Made by a program: the position numbers and the translations under genes. The notes under the pieces were generated by a model. The model searched no databases, had not been told where the DNA came from, and saw nothing but the letters and a program-made list of their open reading frames with translations. A DNA stretch of 64,000 nt from Cladosporium sp. IMV 00045 (Eukaryota; Ascomycota; Dothideomycetes; Cladosporiales; Cladosporiaceae). The stretch lies in contig MSJI02000725.1 in assembly GCA_001931905.2 (NCBI GenBank), forward strand, positions 59,574 through 123,573. The letters are read 5' to 3'. This document shows, piece by piece, positions 1-10,256 of this stretch (positions are counted from its first letter, which is position 1; each line of letters opens with the position of its first letter).

Positions 1-810
1 ATGGTCGACGGCTACCGCCGCGACGCCGAGGCCAACTTCAAATTCATCAGCAGCCCCTTCACGCATTCGACGGCGAAGAAAAACTCCCACGGCGTCAACG
101 ACGCCGACACCCGCGCTGCCGTCGAGCGCTTCGTCGCCGGCCGCACCGGCACGGGTCTCATCGACGCTTCTCAGCGCGAGCTCTTCCTCACGGGCTACAC
201 GTCCAACCGCACGCGCCAGAACGTCGCTTCCTACCTGAGCAAACACTTGGGCATCGACTGGAGGCTGGGCGCCGAGTGGTACGAGACCAACCTCGTCGAC
301 TACGACGTCCACAGCAACTGGGGCAACTGGCAGTACGTGGCGGGCGTGGGCAACGACCCGCGCGGCTCGGCGAGGATTTTCAACCCCGTCAAGCAGGCCG
401 TCGATTATGATTCTCACGGCGAGTATGTGCGCATGTGGATCCCGGAATTGCGTGATGTTGGACGCAGCAGTGGCGGGAAGCAGGAGAAGCCGAACGGTCA
501 GACGCACGAGGACAGCATGGAGAGTTTGATGGGTGTTTTCCAACCTTGGCGTATTCCTGACGACGAGAAAGAGAAGTTGGGCTTGAAGGGCCTGGACTGG
601 GTTGAAAAACCTCTGATTAAGATTAACTTCTCTGTCAATCGTCGTGGAGGCGGACAGAAGCGTGGCGGTGGAGGCGGTGGCGGTGGACCAGGCCCGTCTC
701 GCGGTGGTGGTTACGGGAAGAGTGGACGCGGCGGCCGCGGAGGGAGAGGGAAGGGTGAGCGCGGTGGCAAGGACGGCCGTTCTGGCATGATGGAGAAGGC
801 TGGGTGGTGA
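1..810 (+). CDS. CRY-DASH cryptochrome/photolyase, 3' part
   Basis: This is the C-terminal part of a cryptochrome/DNA photolyase family flavoprotein; the 5' end lies outside the window and the frame is already open at base 1. The FAD-binding helical region is recognisable: [16 protein letters not shown], then [20 protein letters not shown], then a block ending in [11 protein letters not shown]. The [10 protein letters not shown] segment and the FNPVKQA stretch are typical of the DASH subfamily, which binds FAD and MTHF and repairs single-stranded CPD or acts in light signalling. From about residue 217 of this fragment the protein becomes a glycine/arginine tail with several RGG and GRGG boxes, as in other fungal CRY-DASH proteins, where it is thought to bind nucleic acid. 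The stop is at 808-810. The identification is firm; repair versus signalling cannot be decided here. Confidence 0.9.
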   Translation: MVDGYRRDAEANFKFISSPFTHSTAKKNSHGVNDADTRAAVERFVAGRTGTGLIDASQRELFLTGYTSNRTRQNVASYLSKHLGIDWRLGAEWYETNLVDYDVHSNWGNWQYVAGVGNDPRGSARIFNPVKQAVDYDSHGEYVRMWIPELRDVGRSSGGKQEKPNGQTHEDSMESLMGVFQPWRIPDDEKEKLGLKGLDWVEKPLIKINFSVNRRGGGQKRGGGGGGGGPGPSRGGGYGKSGRGGRGGRGKGERGGKDGRSGMMEKAGW

Positions 811-1499
811 GCGATGCATTCGTCTATGGCATGGGTTGATGACCGCCGCCCTGTTCCTGGCAGGTAATGATCCGACTGTCTGGGTGGGTGGTCTGCGGCC
901 TCGTGTGCTCTGCCTTCTTGATGTATCTTTTGTTCTTCGTGTCTATATCTCATGGCTTGGTGCATATGCATAGCTGAAATACCCTGAAGACATTTCGAAT
1001 CTTTGCTCCAACAATCCTCAAGTTGACCGGAGGAAGTCCTCCTAAACGGATCACCAGGTACCGCCTTCCCATTGCAATTTAAAGTGTTGAAAACCGATTG
1101 CTTCCTAAGATTAGTAAACGAAAAACCAACTTCAAATTCCTTTCTTGCTTCAATTCACTCCACTCAGTCTGTGTTCCTTGTAATGTGCACAGCTCGTGTC
1201 TTTAAAACGTAGTCAATCACAATACCATTTTCTGTATAGAATTTAACATGGGTTGCATGCCTGTCACCACACTAAGACTTCGACCGGCGTCGCAGCTTTG
1301 TCAAATTAATGGCAGATCGCCGGCGCTTGAAGAGCAAATGATATGAGCATTGGGCATGGACGCAAAGGCGATCATGGGACCAGTGTAATTTATTAAGAAG
1401 AGTCTAGACTCTTACTGCACTCTACGTTTCCTTTCTCGTGGGCTTGACATCGGTAAAACACTTCTTCGTCAAAGGTTTGAGGTGTAACAACGACAAATC
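811..1499. other. Intergenic, no gene seen
   Basis: AT-richer spacer between the CRY-DASH stop and the esterase start. It should hold the 3' UTR of the former and the promoter of the latter. No reading frame with plausible coding content and no RNA gene was recognised. Confidence 0.6.
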
Positions 1500-3216
1500 A
1501 TGGGCTTCGTAGGACGGTTCGTGAGCCTTGCCGGCCTCGGCGCCAACTTCATCACTTCGGCATCCGCTGCGGCGACTTCACCGCACTCGTATCCGCAAAG
1601 TCGGAACGGCAGCGTTCCCTACGTCGACATTACACAGGGCGGTGTTCAAGGTTTCAGAGATGGCCATGGAAATGCAGTCTACTTGGGCGTCCCCTACGCT
1701 GCTAGTACGGGGGGAGAGAACCGGTAATTCATTTCGTCGGATGTTGACAAACACGACTTGAATCAAAGACTGACCTTTTTCTAGTTGGCGACCGCCCCAA
1801 GATCTCGAAAAATCAGGAGCTATCTTCAACGCAACCTCTTACGGCGCTACATGCCCTCAAGCCCCTGGTCCTGCGCAGTTCACTAAGCTCTCCGAGGACT
1901 GCCTGAACTTGAACATCTGGACGCCCGGCAATGGCAGCGACCTACCCGTTTTCGTGTACATGTACGGCGGGGCGATGGTGACGGGCTCGAATAGCAACCC
2001 TCAACTTCAAGGAACCAACTTTGCCCGGAATGGCGTTGTTTATGTCAACTTCAACACACGCAACAGTCTTTGGGCTTCACCCAATTCTGCAGAACTGGAG
2101 CGTGAGAATTCGGATGGGTCGCAGAACTTCAGCATTCTGGATGTCGAGAAGGCCATGCACTGGATTCGTGAGAATATCCGTTCTTTCGGTGGAGATCCCG
2201 AGCACATCGTCTTCGGCGGCCATTCTTCCGGCTCTGTACACGTCGATCATTACCTCTGGAACAACCCAAACACCACCCTCAAAGGCGCCATGCAAATGAG
2301 CGCCAACGCCCTTTCTGGTCCCGCCTTCGCGCCAAAGAACGAGGCTCTAGACGCCGTCGCAGCAGAAGTCGGCTGCCCACCCGCCGGCCAAGGGCAAATC
2401 GACTGCCTTCGCCAACTCGACACCTCCGCCTTCCTGACCGCCAACTTCAACACCACATTCAACACCTGGTTCACGCCCTCCATCGACAACCTCACCCGCC
2501 ACTCGGACTACGCCTCCCGCCTCGCCTCAGGTCACTACGCCTCCCACGTGCCCCTCCTAACCGGCACGTCGAACGGCGAAGGCACTATCTTCAGCCTGGT
2601 CTACGCCGCAGAAAATTCCAACTTCTCCTCCTGGATCAACACCTTCGACGCCGACGTCGCGCACATCCCCGACGCAGCACTTCTGGCCGCCTACTCACGG
2701 AACAGCAGCAGCAACTCCACGACAACCACGGACTCCCAGCTCAGCGGCGCGCAATACGGCGACGCCCGCTTCGCCTGTCCCGTCGACCACCTCCTGCGCC
2801 TCCGCAGCCCGCGCCAGAAAACGTGGTCATATCGCTTCTTCGGCGCGTACGACAACGTCGTCGGCGGGCCTCCTGGCTCGGCGCCCACGCACGGCACGGA
2901 AGTGCCTTTCTTCCACGGCGGGAATGAGTGTTTCGACGGCTTGGAGGGCGTTACCGCCGAGCAGCAGGATTTGGCGGATGGTATTTTTGGTTGGTTTGTG
3001 GAGTGGATCAAGGATCCGGTTGCTGGGCCGGGGTGGAAGGCTGTGCAGGAGGGATTGGAGAGGGTGGCTTTGCTGGGGGTTCCTGGGGAGAGGGAAACCG
3101 AGAGGGTTGGGGCTGAGAGGGGGATGTTTGATGAGGTTTGTAGGGACGTTTATGAGGATTTTTGGGAGAATTATCCGGTTGTGCAGTCTGTGAGGGGCGT
3201 GCTGGAGGGGTTGTAG
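1500..3216 (+). CDS. Secreted type-B carboxylesterase/lipase
   Basis: Two exons, 1500-1723 and 1785-3216 (intron 61 nt, gt..ctag), give 551 aa. The first ~24 residues form a hydrophobic signal peptide, so export is expected. It is a cholinesterase-like alpha/beta hydrolase acting on ester bonds. Seen in order: the EDCLNLNIWTP block, an oxyanion-hole region FVYMYGGAMVTGS, the nucleophile elbow GGHSSGS (Ser222), the acidic residue in TSNGEGTIF (Glu340) and the catalytic His in PTHGTEVPF (His444). The elbow reads G-H-S-S-G where the family usually has G-E-S-A-G, so the pentapeptide GxSxG is intact but its side residues are unusual. Several N-x-S/T sites fit a secreted glycoprotein. The substrate cannot be told from sequence; lipase, feruloyl or xenobiotic esterase are all possible. 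Confidence 0.88.
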
Positions 3217-3568
3217 TGGTGGAGTTTGGTTTGGCATGGTCTGGTTGGGCATGGTGTGCAGCGGTCAAGACTCGCACTCTCTGACTACATGACTTGATCA
3301 AGAGAAGAAGAAAAAAAAAAAAAAAAAAAGTCATGTTGACAGAGGAGACAAGCAAAAAGAACCAATCCAGACGTTCGGAAAAGACTTCATTGGGGATTGA
3401 CAAGCCTTCAGCCAACAGTCCTCATAAGCAAGATTCTCCTTCCGCCCTCAAGCCACCAAACGCACCCCAATCTTCAAAGACGCCCCATCAAGGCCCAAAA
3501 GCCATACAAGTCAAGCGAACAGTCTCTCCTCCCCTACCCTCAACCCCAAACCTCCAACTTACGACACC
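3217..3568. other. Intergenic between convergent genes, with A19 tract
   Basis: Region between the convergent esterase and SH3-like genes. It contains an uninterrupted run of 19 A at 3311-3329, followed by C/A-rich sequence. Forward frames through here are proline/serine-rich and read antisense into the next gene; I do not regard them as coding. Confidence 0.6.
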
Positions 3569-4778
3569 CTACCCCAACCTCCAAAGCGGCCTCGCCCTCC
3601 CCGTCTCCCACCCAGCCACGCCCTCTCTCCCATACTCCAACCCTACCCCAAAAACTTCATAACCCCATTCCACCACAACAGAAGGCACGAGTCCCCTCCT
3701 CCCATCCCTCTCCGCCCTCAACCACATCTCTCCACAGCACACCGCGCCCCGAATTCGCACCTGATCGCCTGCGCGGAAAGGCAGGTGTGTCGAGGCGTGA
3801 CCGGGCCAATCGTGCAAAGCCACCAATGTGCTGTCGGTGAAATTGGACCAGATGCTCGCGAAAGCGACTGTGTCGGAGATTTGTAGTAGCGCAGGGATTG
3901 GGTCGTGCAAGTTCTCGATGCGCATCAGGTCGCCGAGGGGGTCTTCTTCGTCTTCGTCGTCTTCTAGAGCCAGTGTGGGATTAATTTCGTAAAGGGTGCC
4001 ATGGTAGCTGCGTCGCAAGGACCCGCCCAGGTGGAAGCGCCAAGATGGGGGTCGCTCTTCTTCGGGCTCCAGGCGTGGAGCGACAGGGGGTTCGGGTTGT
4101 TGTTGTCCTTGTGGGAGAGGTGGATGGGGTGGGTGGGGTGGTGTTGCGGCGGCGGGAGAGGAAGAACGCGGAATGGCATGTCGTCCGAGGCAGTTTAGGG
4201 CGGATGCTGGTATGCTGACTGATAGTTCAAGTGTTTGATATGGAGCAGGGCTTGGGAAATTGCTTTGAGCTGGGCTCCTCCTACTTTGATCTTGGTCGTT
4301 TGAGACGGAACGTGGTGCGTGAATCCTTTGTGGCCGTGATGATTCGTACAGAATTGGAGAGACGATGCTTGGGGTCAGGGGTGGGAGGGTGAGGCGCGGA
4401 TCTGGACCTTGCGGCGTAGCATCGCCTGCCCTTTGGCTTGATAGTACGCGCGGCGGCGAGAGTGGTATCCTTGAGCCGTTGGGAAGAGACGGTGCTGCGC
4501 GAGAGCTGCTTCCTGCTTCGACGCCAGACAGTGCATTCTGCGCTGAGGGAGAGGGCACGTGTTGGGGATTCGACTGCTGCTAGCTAAAGTGATTTGCACC
4601 ATGTGCCGATGGAGAGGGCCGCAGTTCTGGAAGTGCTGAGCGCAGTTCTCTCAGGTGAGGAATTGGTCGATTGCGTGCATTCTGGTGTTGTCAGTACTTG
4701 TATACACATCGGGAGGAGCTATGGAATGATACTCACGGAACTTCCATTGGTGTCATGAGTTGGCGGTTGGTTATTCAT
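3569..4778 (-). CDS. Hypothetical protein with C-terminal SH3-like domain
   Basis: The best model has exons 4778-4737 (14 codons from an ATG) and 4579-3569, giving 350 aa; the 157-nt intron has a strong GTGAGT donor and a CTAG acceptor and joins in phase 0. The first ~210 residues are proline/serine-rich and probably disordered (PP-rich stretches, an acidic LEDDEDEED segment near residue 220). The last ~100 residues resemble an SH3 fold: an ALHDW motif, LPFRAGDQVRI, a GEMWLRAE strand and RRGLVPSVVVEW, matching the ALYDY / GD / W / G-x-x-P-x-x-Y-V pattern. That suggests a proline-ligand adaptor in signalling or the actin cortex. A second acceptor just upstream of 4681, with a perfect TACTGAC branch point, would bring an in-frame TAG at 4580-4582 into the message. 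No specific orthologue was recognised. Confidence 0.55.
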
Positions 4779-5204
4779 GTTGCAGAGTGAGCGTGTTGGT
4801 CAAGCGAATACTTGTTGGATGGATACAAAGATGGAATGTTCTTGGTGTGTGGAATTGCAATAGCATGATCTGCGAGACTCACATATAAGAAGATGTGTTG
4901 AGATTCGCAAGACCTCGGTGTTTGTCGCTGCTGCTGCCGATGTCTACGCCCTGGAAGGAAGTCTCAAGCAGAAATGCAAGAACAGTCCTGAAAACGTTGA
5001 CGCGAGTCACACCTCCCTCGTCATTTTCGAAAGCAAGTTCTCAAGACAGATACTAAAACACAAGTCAAGCCATGATCATTGCATTCTCGTCTATTAGAAG
5101 CTATTCAATCGAGAAACAAAATAGTACGTGTCGCTCGAGCAGCATCTGACTCAGATATCATTCTTCCGATTATATCAGCTTCAAGAAAGGACCAGAGAAC
5201 GAAA
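4779..5204. other. Intergenic, no gene seen
   Basis: Spacer between two minus-strand genes. It would carry the 5' leader and promoter of the SH3-like gene and the 3' UTR of the SDR gene. No RNA gene or conserved frame was recognised. Confidence 0.55.
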
Positions 5205-6215
5205 TTACTGCTTCTTTGCCTCCTCTGCCATCTCCTTTCGCTCATCGTCCATGATCTTCCTCGATAGCTTTCTAACGAAATTCAGAGCGTAAGCGCCAGG
5301 CAGCAACGAGAATGTCCACAGCATGAACTCATGACCCCAGTAGGCAGCCACGTCCGTCTTCCCCGAGCCAGCATAGCCAAGAGAAGCCTTCGCCATGTTC
5401 CTCGTTGTTGGGGTTTGAATGTTGACTGGGCGCTTCATTCGATTTGTCGAGACGGGTCCAACAACAATCGCATGGCAGTCAATATTGTGGCCAGCGTCCA
5501 TCAGCTCAACCGCCAGAGATCGCGACCAGGACCTGTTGAAGGCTTTGGCGCCACTGTATACCGAGAGCCACGGCGAATGGACATCGCCTGACGCGCTGCC
5601 AATGTTGATGATCAGTGCAGGCTGAGTCGCGATGAGCTGTGGCAGAAGTTGCTTGGTGAGCTGCGTAGGGAAACGGAGGTTGACGTCGATCCATCCGTCA
5701 ATCCGCTCGGGAGTCAGTTCGAGGAAGGTTTCGAGCATCGGTTGGCCGACACCGCCACCAACATTGTTGATGAGGACTTTGAGGTTGATTGCCTTCAAGT
5801 CGGCGACGGCTGCTTCAAGCTTGGTACCGTCGCAATCCTTTGCGGCGTCCAATATCAAGATCTTGAGCTTCCTCGCGGGCCACTGAGACTGCAAGGAGTC
5901 TCTGACGCCTTGCAGCTTCTTCTCATTACGGCCGTGCAAGACGACATTGAAGCCTTGCTGGCAAAGCTCTTCGGCAAAGCCTACGCCGATACCATCAGAG
6001 GCACCAGTCACAAGTGCCCATGGCTCGCCTTTGCCGCCTTTATACTTGTTTAGGTTGTTCGGGCGAAGGAAGTGGCTCCAGGTGAAACTGGTTAGCTTCC
6101 ACAGCTGGTACATTGCCCAAACACCGCCAACAGCAGCCACTGGCTTTAGATATTGGGGAGGTACATGGGTGAGGTTTTGGAGGTCCGAGAATTGCAATGA
6201 TTGCAGTTTGTCCAT
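5205..6215 (-). CDS. SDR, 3-ketoacyl-CoA reductase / 17-beta-HSD-like membrane protein
   Basis: Single exon, 336 aa, starting at ATG 6215-6213 (MDKLQSL). It has a hydrophobic N-terminal segment (about residues 26-50), then a Rossmann fold with the cofactor motif TGASDGIG, the NNVG strand motif, the catalytic Ser in NIGSASG and the catalytic Y-x-x-x-K as YSGAK. The layout (N-terminal membrane anchor, NADP(H)-type glycine motif, lysine-rich C-terminus ending AEEAKKQ) is that of the microsomal 3-ketoacyl-CoA reductase (Ifa38/KAR) and 17-beta-hydroxysteroid dehydrogenase 12 group, which reduces 3-ketoacyl-CoA in very-long-chain fatty acid elongation at the ER. Fungi carry several paralogues, so it need not be the essential elongase subunit. 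The lysines near the end may act as an ER-retrieval signal, although they are not a canonical KKXX. Confidence 0.82.
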   Translation of the reverse strand: MDKLQSLQFSDLQNLTHVPPQYLKPVAAVGGVWAMYQLWKLTSFTWSHFLRPNNLNKYKGGKGEPWALVTGASDGIGVGFAEELCQQGFNVVLHGRNEKKLQGVRDSLQSQWPARKLKILILDAAKDCDGTKLEAAVADLKAINLKVLINNVGGGVGQPMLETFLELTPERIDGWIDVNLRFPTQLTKQLLPQLIATQPALIINIGSASGDVHSPWLSVYSGAKAFNRSWSRSLAVELMDAGHNIDCHAIVVGPVSTNRMKRPVNIQTPTTRNMAKASLGYAGSGKTDVAAYWGHEFMLWTFSLLPGAYALNFVRKLSRKIMDDERKEMAEEAKKQ

Positions 6216-6711
6216 TTTCAAATTGGAAGAGTAGTCCGTTGATGATGGATTGTGAGAAGGACCTTCAATCAGGACCAGGGAAGCTGCAGATACATGAACA
6301 CATCTGAGAGAAGACCATTTGTAATCTGTGTATGTGGCTGCTTACGCAACGCGGCTGGATTTCAGCTTTAACAACGCTTGGGGATTTGATTGGCCCAAAA
6401 AGTGAATAATCGCATTCCTTCTTACAAGCCTGTAGGATTCCCGGAAAACCCGGAGCTGTCGTGAAAAGAACCTTATACCCAGTTGGGCGTGACTCCGAAT
6501 GGTCTTTGTACATTAAAATCAAAGATGCAATTGTAGGCCGAGCATCGACACCAGACGGATTGTATGGAGCTATTTCAGCGTAAGAGTTGTCGCCACCCTG
6601 GTTAGTCTCACTGCATGGTAGAATAGCTCCGTTAATATGTTCATGAAAACAAGTTTGTTTGTTCAATGACGCAAAGCCTGTGGTCTTTGACCGATGATCA
6701 TATTGCCGATT
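6216..6711. other. Intergenic, no gene seen
   Basis: Promoter and leader of the SDR gene and 3' region of the thioesterase-like gene. A minus-strand open frame at 6265-6666 lacks an ATG start and shows no recognisable motif, so it is not called. Confidence 0.55.
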
Positions 6712-7761
6712 TTACCTAGACGTCTTTTGCCGGCTAGTCCACATCCACTCCTTGAAGGTGTCGTAGCTGGCACTTGCAACATCCTTGACCTGTGCCTCGG
6801 CCCTCTGTAACTTCGTACTTGGCTTGAACTTGGCCTTGCCCTTGACGCAGATTCGGGCGTCCAACGTCTCAATTGTGGCTTCATACTCATGACCACCAGC
6901 AGGCTCTGATGGTACAATGTGCTGAGGATCTTCCTCCAGTGGGAGAGAAGGCGAGACACGTATCACGTAGAACCCGTTCGCATAAGTCGGCTTCACGTAG
7001 CTCAAGCTCAATTGTGCTGGCTCGTCCACGGGCTCAGCAGGAAGAGGCATCTTCGCATGATCGCCGGTTCCAGGTAAGCGTTGAGGAATTGCTGCTGCTG
7101 TGACCGAGGCAGGAGTCTCCGCAAGTGATTCAGCGAGAGCGAACTTCTCTGCCAATTGCGTAGCTATTACGCCGCCGTGCGTTACGCCTGGCCAGCCAGA
7201 GAGAGCTCCTCCAAACCATACGATTGCAATCAATTTGTGCTCTCCTCTATCCCAGAACAATCTCTCGACACCAAGTCCTTGCGCTCCTTGAAGGGAAGCA
7301 ACCAAGCCCTTCCTCTCCTTGACATCCAGAGATTCCTCCTCTGCAGGACGGGGAACGACTTCTACCCATCCACCTGCAGCACCGCGGAGCTGTTTCGTGA
7401 CGCCCAGGCATTTTCCTCTCAGCACTTTGACTTTGAATTCGTCGTCGATTCTCGCATTCAGGTCGGCCATAAGGATATTGTCTCCATGACTTCCATATTC
7501 AGGCATCGCAGGTGGTGCAATTGCGTGAAAGGCAAAGCTTCCCAGAATAACTCCTCCCAATGTAGCCGCTGTAATCCATGCTATGCGACGATGTCTTCTG
7601 AAGAAACCTTTAGGAGGAGGAGGTGCTGGTGGTTGAGACGGAGATGTAGGTTTTGATCGAGTGGTGTTTGAGGCGGTTGACTCGCTGCGGCGGATGAATT
7701 GATACCGCAGGGATAGCTGCGGACGGAGGGCACAAGGCCGCAGAATTCTGCTTACACTCAT
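6712..7761 (-). CDS. Mitochondrial hotdog-fold thioesterase-like protein (Fmp10/UPF0644 type)
   Basis: Single exon, 349 aa. The N-terminus is rich in Arg/Ser/Leu without acidic residues (a likely mitochondrial presequence), followed by a proline-rich linker (about residues 38-50) and one predicted transmembrane helix at about 58-82. The soluble part holds a PaaI-type hotdog domain: the run LSGWPGVTHGGVIATQLAE contains the HGG turn and helix typical of acyl-CoA thioesterases of this clan. Fungal proteins with this layout include yeast Fmp10, found in the mitochondrial proteome; the substrate of the family is not well defined. It is divergently transcribed from the Rab escort protein gene, with only 189 nt between the two start codons. 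Confidence 0.75.
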   Translation of the reverse strand: MSVSRILRPCALRPQLSLRYQFIRRSESTASNTTRSKPTSPSQPPAPPPPKGFFRRHRRIAWITAATLGGVILGSFAFHAIAPPAMPEYGSHGDNILMADLNARIDDEFKVKVLRGKCLGVTKQLRGAAGGWVEVVPRPAEEESLDVKERKGLVASLQGAQGLGVERLFWDRGEHKLIAIVWFGGALSGWPGVTHGGVIATQLAEKFALAESLAETPASVTAAAIPQRLPGTGDHAKMPLPAEPVDEPAQLSLSYVKPTYANGFYVIRVSPSLPLEEDPQHIVPSEPAGGHEYEATIETLDARICVKGKAKFKPSTKLQRAEAQVKDVASASYDTFKEWMWTSRQKTSR

Positions 7762-7950
7762 GGCGAGTGTATTATGCTAGAACGTAGAGAGTATTTTATT
7801 TAGAGATCGAGTCCCATGATTCTCATTGCAGCGCAAGCTATGGCGCTCCGAGATGGTCTTGTCTTGGCGCGCTACGGGCAACCCGCGGAAGCTTTTAACC
7901 TGCGATTCTGTACCTCTCTTCTTCACAACCAAACTCTACCATACCACAAT
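7762..7950. promoter_or_regulatory. Short bidirectional promoter
   Basis: The ATGs of the thioesterase-like gene (minus) and the Rab escort gene (plus) are 189 nt apart, so both 5' leaders and promoters must share this stretch. It contains an AT-rich core (attttatttaga near 7794). In-frame upstream ATGs for the plus-strand gene occur from 7816. Confidence 0.55.
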
Positions 7951-9664
7951 ATGGAGTCACTTGACGGCACACAGTGGGACGTGGTGATTGCAGGCACCGG
8001 ACTGCCGCAATCTCTGCTTGCCTTGTAAGTCCAGCATCTTTGTCTTCAGCAATCAATATGTTCTCAGCTAACTGACATAAGCTCGCCTTGAAAGATCTCT
8101 CTCACGTTCAGGCAAGAATATCTTGCACCTCGATCGCAACGAGTATTATGGCAGCAACGAAGCTGCTTTGAGCTTGTCGGAGGCAGAGGAATGGGCGACA
8201 AAGCACAACGGGAGTGATGGCCAGGGTTCTACCTTCGATAACGCTATCGTCGAGAAGCAGGAAGAGAACGACGGAGCCGTGAAGTTGTCGCAACCTCGCG
8301 CATACTCCTTGGCCCTGGCTCCTCAAATCACGCATGCGCAGTCAAGCATGTTGTCGACCTTGGTCTCATCTCGGATACACAACCAGCTTGAGTTCCAAGC
8401 GGTCGGCTCGTGGTTCATAGTTGAGCCCAAGGAGGAAGGCAACGACTCCAGGCCGGCGATTCCTCGCGTTCCCAGTAGCCGAGAAGATATCTTTCAGGAT
8501 ACCAGTGTGGGTCTCAAGGGAAAGCGAGCTCTCATGAAGTTTCTGCGTTTTGTCCAAACTTTTGAAGAGCAGCCGGAGTCTTGGGAACACGATGCTGAAA
8601 AGCCGTTTCCCGATTTCTTGCGACAGAAGTTTGACATTCCGCAAAACTCACTTGCGCCCTTACTCGCCCTCACACTGGGTGTGGATGCACCTCAGCAGAC
8701 CTCTACCGCTTTTGCACTGCCTCGAATTGCTCGTCATCTGCGGAGCATTGGGGTCTTTGGCCCCGGATTCGGTGCTGTATTGCCAAAGTGGGGAGGTCTT
8801 GCAGAAATTGCACAGGTTGCATGCCGCGCTGGTGCTGTAGGAGGCGGAGTCTACGTTCTCAAGAAAGGCATCGACTCAATATCCGAGCGGTCCGAAGGGA
8901 AGATCGAGCTCGTCCTTTCTGGAGGCGAGAAAGTCACGACTGCGTGGGTGGCTGGATGTCCTGATGATATGCCTTCCACACCACCAACGTCGAACGATGG
9001 CTTGACAAGGAGCATAACAATCGTTGCTCCGTCATTAGACACGTTCTTTCCTCCAACCTCGGAAGGCGGCGTAAAACCCGCCGGCGCAGTCGCTCTCGTC
9101 CCTGCGGACGGTCCCAACGAGCCACCAGTGCATATCATATTGCACTCGCACGAGTCGGGTGAATGTCCGTCATCACAGAGTAAGTTCCTGCCTCTCACAC
9201 ATTCACCTCAACATCATGATGATTTTACGAAAAAAACTTATCTACATTGCCTGAATTGCTTTGATTAAAAAATTTCCAATCCCTGATACGATCTAACACC
9301 CTACCATTGAACTGCAACTCGAGCCACACGGACGAAGACTAATCTGGCTCTAGGTGTTCTATACGCATCAGTCGCTCTCCCAGTCGAAGAAGGGAAACAC
9401 CGGCTTAACGCCGCTGTTGAAAGGCTACTACAAGGGACCGACGAATCCTCACGAGCGTTGTGGTCGCTCACATACCACCAAAAAGATGTGCAGCAAGCTA
9501 CCAGCCCTGTCTCAGACGTTATCGTGCTGCCCAACGTTCCACTCGATCTTGGAATGCCGGATTCCGTTTTGGGCGATGTAAAACTTGCCTGGCAACAAAT
9601 AACTGGAGAGACGGAGGGTTTCATGGTCTTTGACGCAAGGGAAGGAATGGAGGATGACGATTAA
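7951..9664 (+). CDS. MRS6: Rab escort protein (Rab geranylgeranyltransferase component A)
   Basis: Exons 7951-8024, 8095-9179 and 9354-9664 give 489 aa. The GDI/REP fold is clear: an N-terminal dinucleotide-like motif DVVIAGTGLPQSLLAL spliced to SLSRSGKNILHLDRNEYYGSN, the hallmark of the GDI/CHM superfamily, then the FxxxGSWF and LMKFLRF regions and a GGVYVLKKGID segment of the Rab-binding platform. REP presents newly made Rab GTPases to the Bet4-Bet2 prenyltransferase for geranylgeranylation and delivers them to membranes. Length and the late, diverged C-terminal block (VIVLPNVPLDLG..) favour REP over GDI. Intron 1 (70 nt) has a CTAAC branch; intron 2 is 174 nt. In-frame ATGs at 7816 and 7840 would extend the N-terminus by up to 45 residues; 7951 was chosen because homologues start just before the DVVI strand. 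Confidence 0.88.
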
Positions 9665-10256
9665 TGCATGCCCATATAGACATGCTGTTGCTGTCCTAAT
9701 GATACCACGACCATAATTATATACGCTTGCAATGGATCAGCAGTACTGATTGACTCCTGTATGATTATTTCACGCATACTGCTGCACACTTCACGTTATG
9801 ACTTGACGCCATATTTCTTCACACAAGCAATTCATGACAACTTAGGATTCTCATTCGGTCGCGTCGATAGCATTCATCCATTATTGTTCAATACATACAG
9901 CCAGCCTTCCTGTTGCGATATGCTCGCTAGCTTCGTCGGCTTCGGTGGGCGGGGAATCCGAAATCATTTTGACTCGAACTGAACCACACCAACTGCCACA
10001 CGCCAAGAAAATTCTTACACCATTCAAAGACACTACGGGAGCAATGCTTGCACCAACAAGCACTGGGCTGGCACGCTGTGAGACAACTTGGCATCTCGGT
10101 GTGGAAAAGAATGTGAGGAATTGCATCACGCCTCCTTCAGGTCCGCCGCGTCCGGCGTAAATACATGTAGTGTAGCAGTCCCGTTTCGAGGTTGGTGTCG
10201 TTCTCTCCTGTTCCCGTTTTCTCTCGTTTCCAAGGGTCATTCTCGCGGTTCTCGCG
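9665..10256. other. Intergenic, no gene seen
   Basis: 3' region of the Rab escort gene and promoter of the acetyltransferase gene. A forward frame at about 10088-10414 overlaps the next gene out of frame and is not called. Confidence 0.55.

Noticed and set aside
3294..3840. Pro/Ser/Thr-rich plus-strand frames after the A19 tract
   Set aside because: Overlap the SH3-like gene in antisense; composition reflects C/A-rich DNA.
6265..6666. 133-codon minus-strand frame between the SDR and thioesterase-like genes
   Set aside because: Begins at TTG rather than ATG, has no recognisable motif or splice partner, and lies where UTRs are expected.
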